DNA of 30,929 nucleotides from Gnetum montanum (lineage: Eukaryota > Streptophyta > Gnetopsida > Gnetales > Gnetaceae): positions 68,203-99,131 of the forward strand of contig MNCI01029990.1 in assembly GCA_015680685.1 (NCBI GenBank). The letters run 5' to 3'. This document shows positions 30,423 through 30,929 of this stretch, in pieces. The notes beneath the pieces were generated by a model that saw only the letters and a program-made list of their open reading frames with translations, was not told the origin of the DNA and searched no databases. The stretch's first letter is position 1. Each line of letters opens with the position of its first letter. The position numbers and the translations under genes were made by a program.

Positions 30423-30859
30423 TTACGCTCTATCACACACGGCAGCGTGATGAGTGTAATAAGCTCCAAAATAGCCAAAGGCAGAGTCTAAAAAAGCGCA
30501 GCAGTTTGACGCTTTTCATCCTGGCGCATGAATAACTTGTTTTTACGCTCGATACGCGGCAGTGTGTACCATTGCATATGTTATCATTCAAGTTGTACAT
30601 CGTTTTACGCTTCACTACGCACAGCTGCGTAGTGAGCGTAAGGCATACGATGTTTACGCTTCATTACGCGCAACTGCGTAGTGAGCGTAACTTATGCATT
30701 GCTTACGTTTCATCACGCGCAGCTGCGTGATGAGCGTAAAGTTTTACATTATTTACGCTTTGACACGCACAACTGCGTAGTGAGCGTAAAACAACTCTGA
30801 ACTTATTGTTTTTATATCAGATTACGCTCATACACGCAACGCAATGCGAATGAGTGTAA
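30423..30859. repeat. CpG-rich array of imperfect palindromes (hairpin array)
   Basis: Palindromic units at 30423-30459, 30605-30641, 30654-30690, 30703-30739, 30753-30789 and 30822-30859, plus a broken half-unit at about 30543-30570. A unit reads TTACGCT-T-CACTACGC, a six-base centre such as ACAGCT, then GCGTAGTG-AGCGTAA, giving a stem of about 15 bp with one bulged T. Units 30605 to 30753 repeat at 49-50 base intervals; spacers are unrelated AT-rich words. The GC- and CpG-rich units stand out from AT-rich surroundings. Function unknown: satellite, foldback element, part of an LTR, or a structured RNA locus. Confidence 0.85.
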
Positions 30860-30929
30860 TACAGCCTGAAAGCAGCTAAAGCACGCTCAGCATATGCCTA
30901 CTCTTCACACGCACAACACGCAAACAAGC
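30860..30929. other. Right window edge next to hairpin array
   Basis: Contains ACACGCACAACACGCAAAC, which resembles loose half-units of the palindromes, so the array or its parent element may continue beyond the window. Confidence 0.4.

Noticed and set aside
30423-30859. Integron-type recombination sites or bacterial terminators
   Set aside because: Palindromes in an array look superficially similar, but there is no integrase, cassette or bacterial gene and the surroundings are plant repeat DNA.

Overview
The window is plant nuclear DNA made almost entirely of decayed, nested LTR retrotransposons. No intact host gene, rRNA, functional tRNA or CRISPR array is visible. The element types (Ty3/gypsy Athila/Tat-like gag, protease, RT, RNase H and integrase; LTRs of 0.9-1.7 kb; tRNA-Asp-type primer sites; a tRNA-headed SINE; a non-LTR RT relic) point to a large, repeat-rich seed-plant genome. 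I cannot name the species. One assembly gap (751 N) lies at 20147-20897.

The layout resolves into four LTR elements inserted into one another. (1) Element B, minus strand, is the oldest. Its 5' LTR is 25688-26604, its primer site 25669-25686, its leader 25555-25687, then gag, protease, RT, RNase H and integrase from 18429 down to 12971. (2) Element A, minus strand, 18451-25549, is a gag-protease element that landed in B's leader and is flanked by the 5-bp duplication AATAT on both sides. (3) Element C, plus strand, left edge outside the window to 12970, landed inside B's integrase. Its 3' LTR (12080-12970) abuts the integrase codons. (4) Element N, plus strand, 183-9173, is a 9-kb gag-protease element from a different (Tat/Ogre-like) family. 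It landed inside the gag of C and is flanked by GACAC/AACAC.

Only B carries recognisable RT, RNase H and integrase, and these have stops and catalytic losses. A and N keep gag plus protease; C keeps gag only. The window therefore holds one autonomous-type relic and three elements that look non-autonomous, which presumably depended on polymerase supplied in trans. This is inference, and for A the gap leaves some doubt.

Right of B (26605-30340) the DNA is AT-rich and without intact genes. It holds a non-LTR retrotransposon (LINE-type) relic, a short SINE with clear target duplications, and LTR-like debris. The last ~500 bases (30423-30859) are unlike anything else here: a CpG-rich series of 37-nt imperfect palindromes, four of them at a 49-50 bp period, in which some stem changes are matched on both arms. 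This is the least explained structure in the window. Other notable signals are heat-shock-element-like GAA/TTC ladders in the LTRs of N, dyad-rich segments at the U3 edge of A, B and C, and a 12-bp inverted repeat running into the polypurine tract of N.
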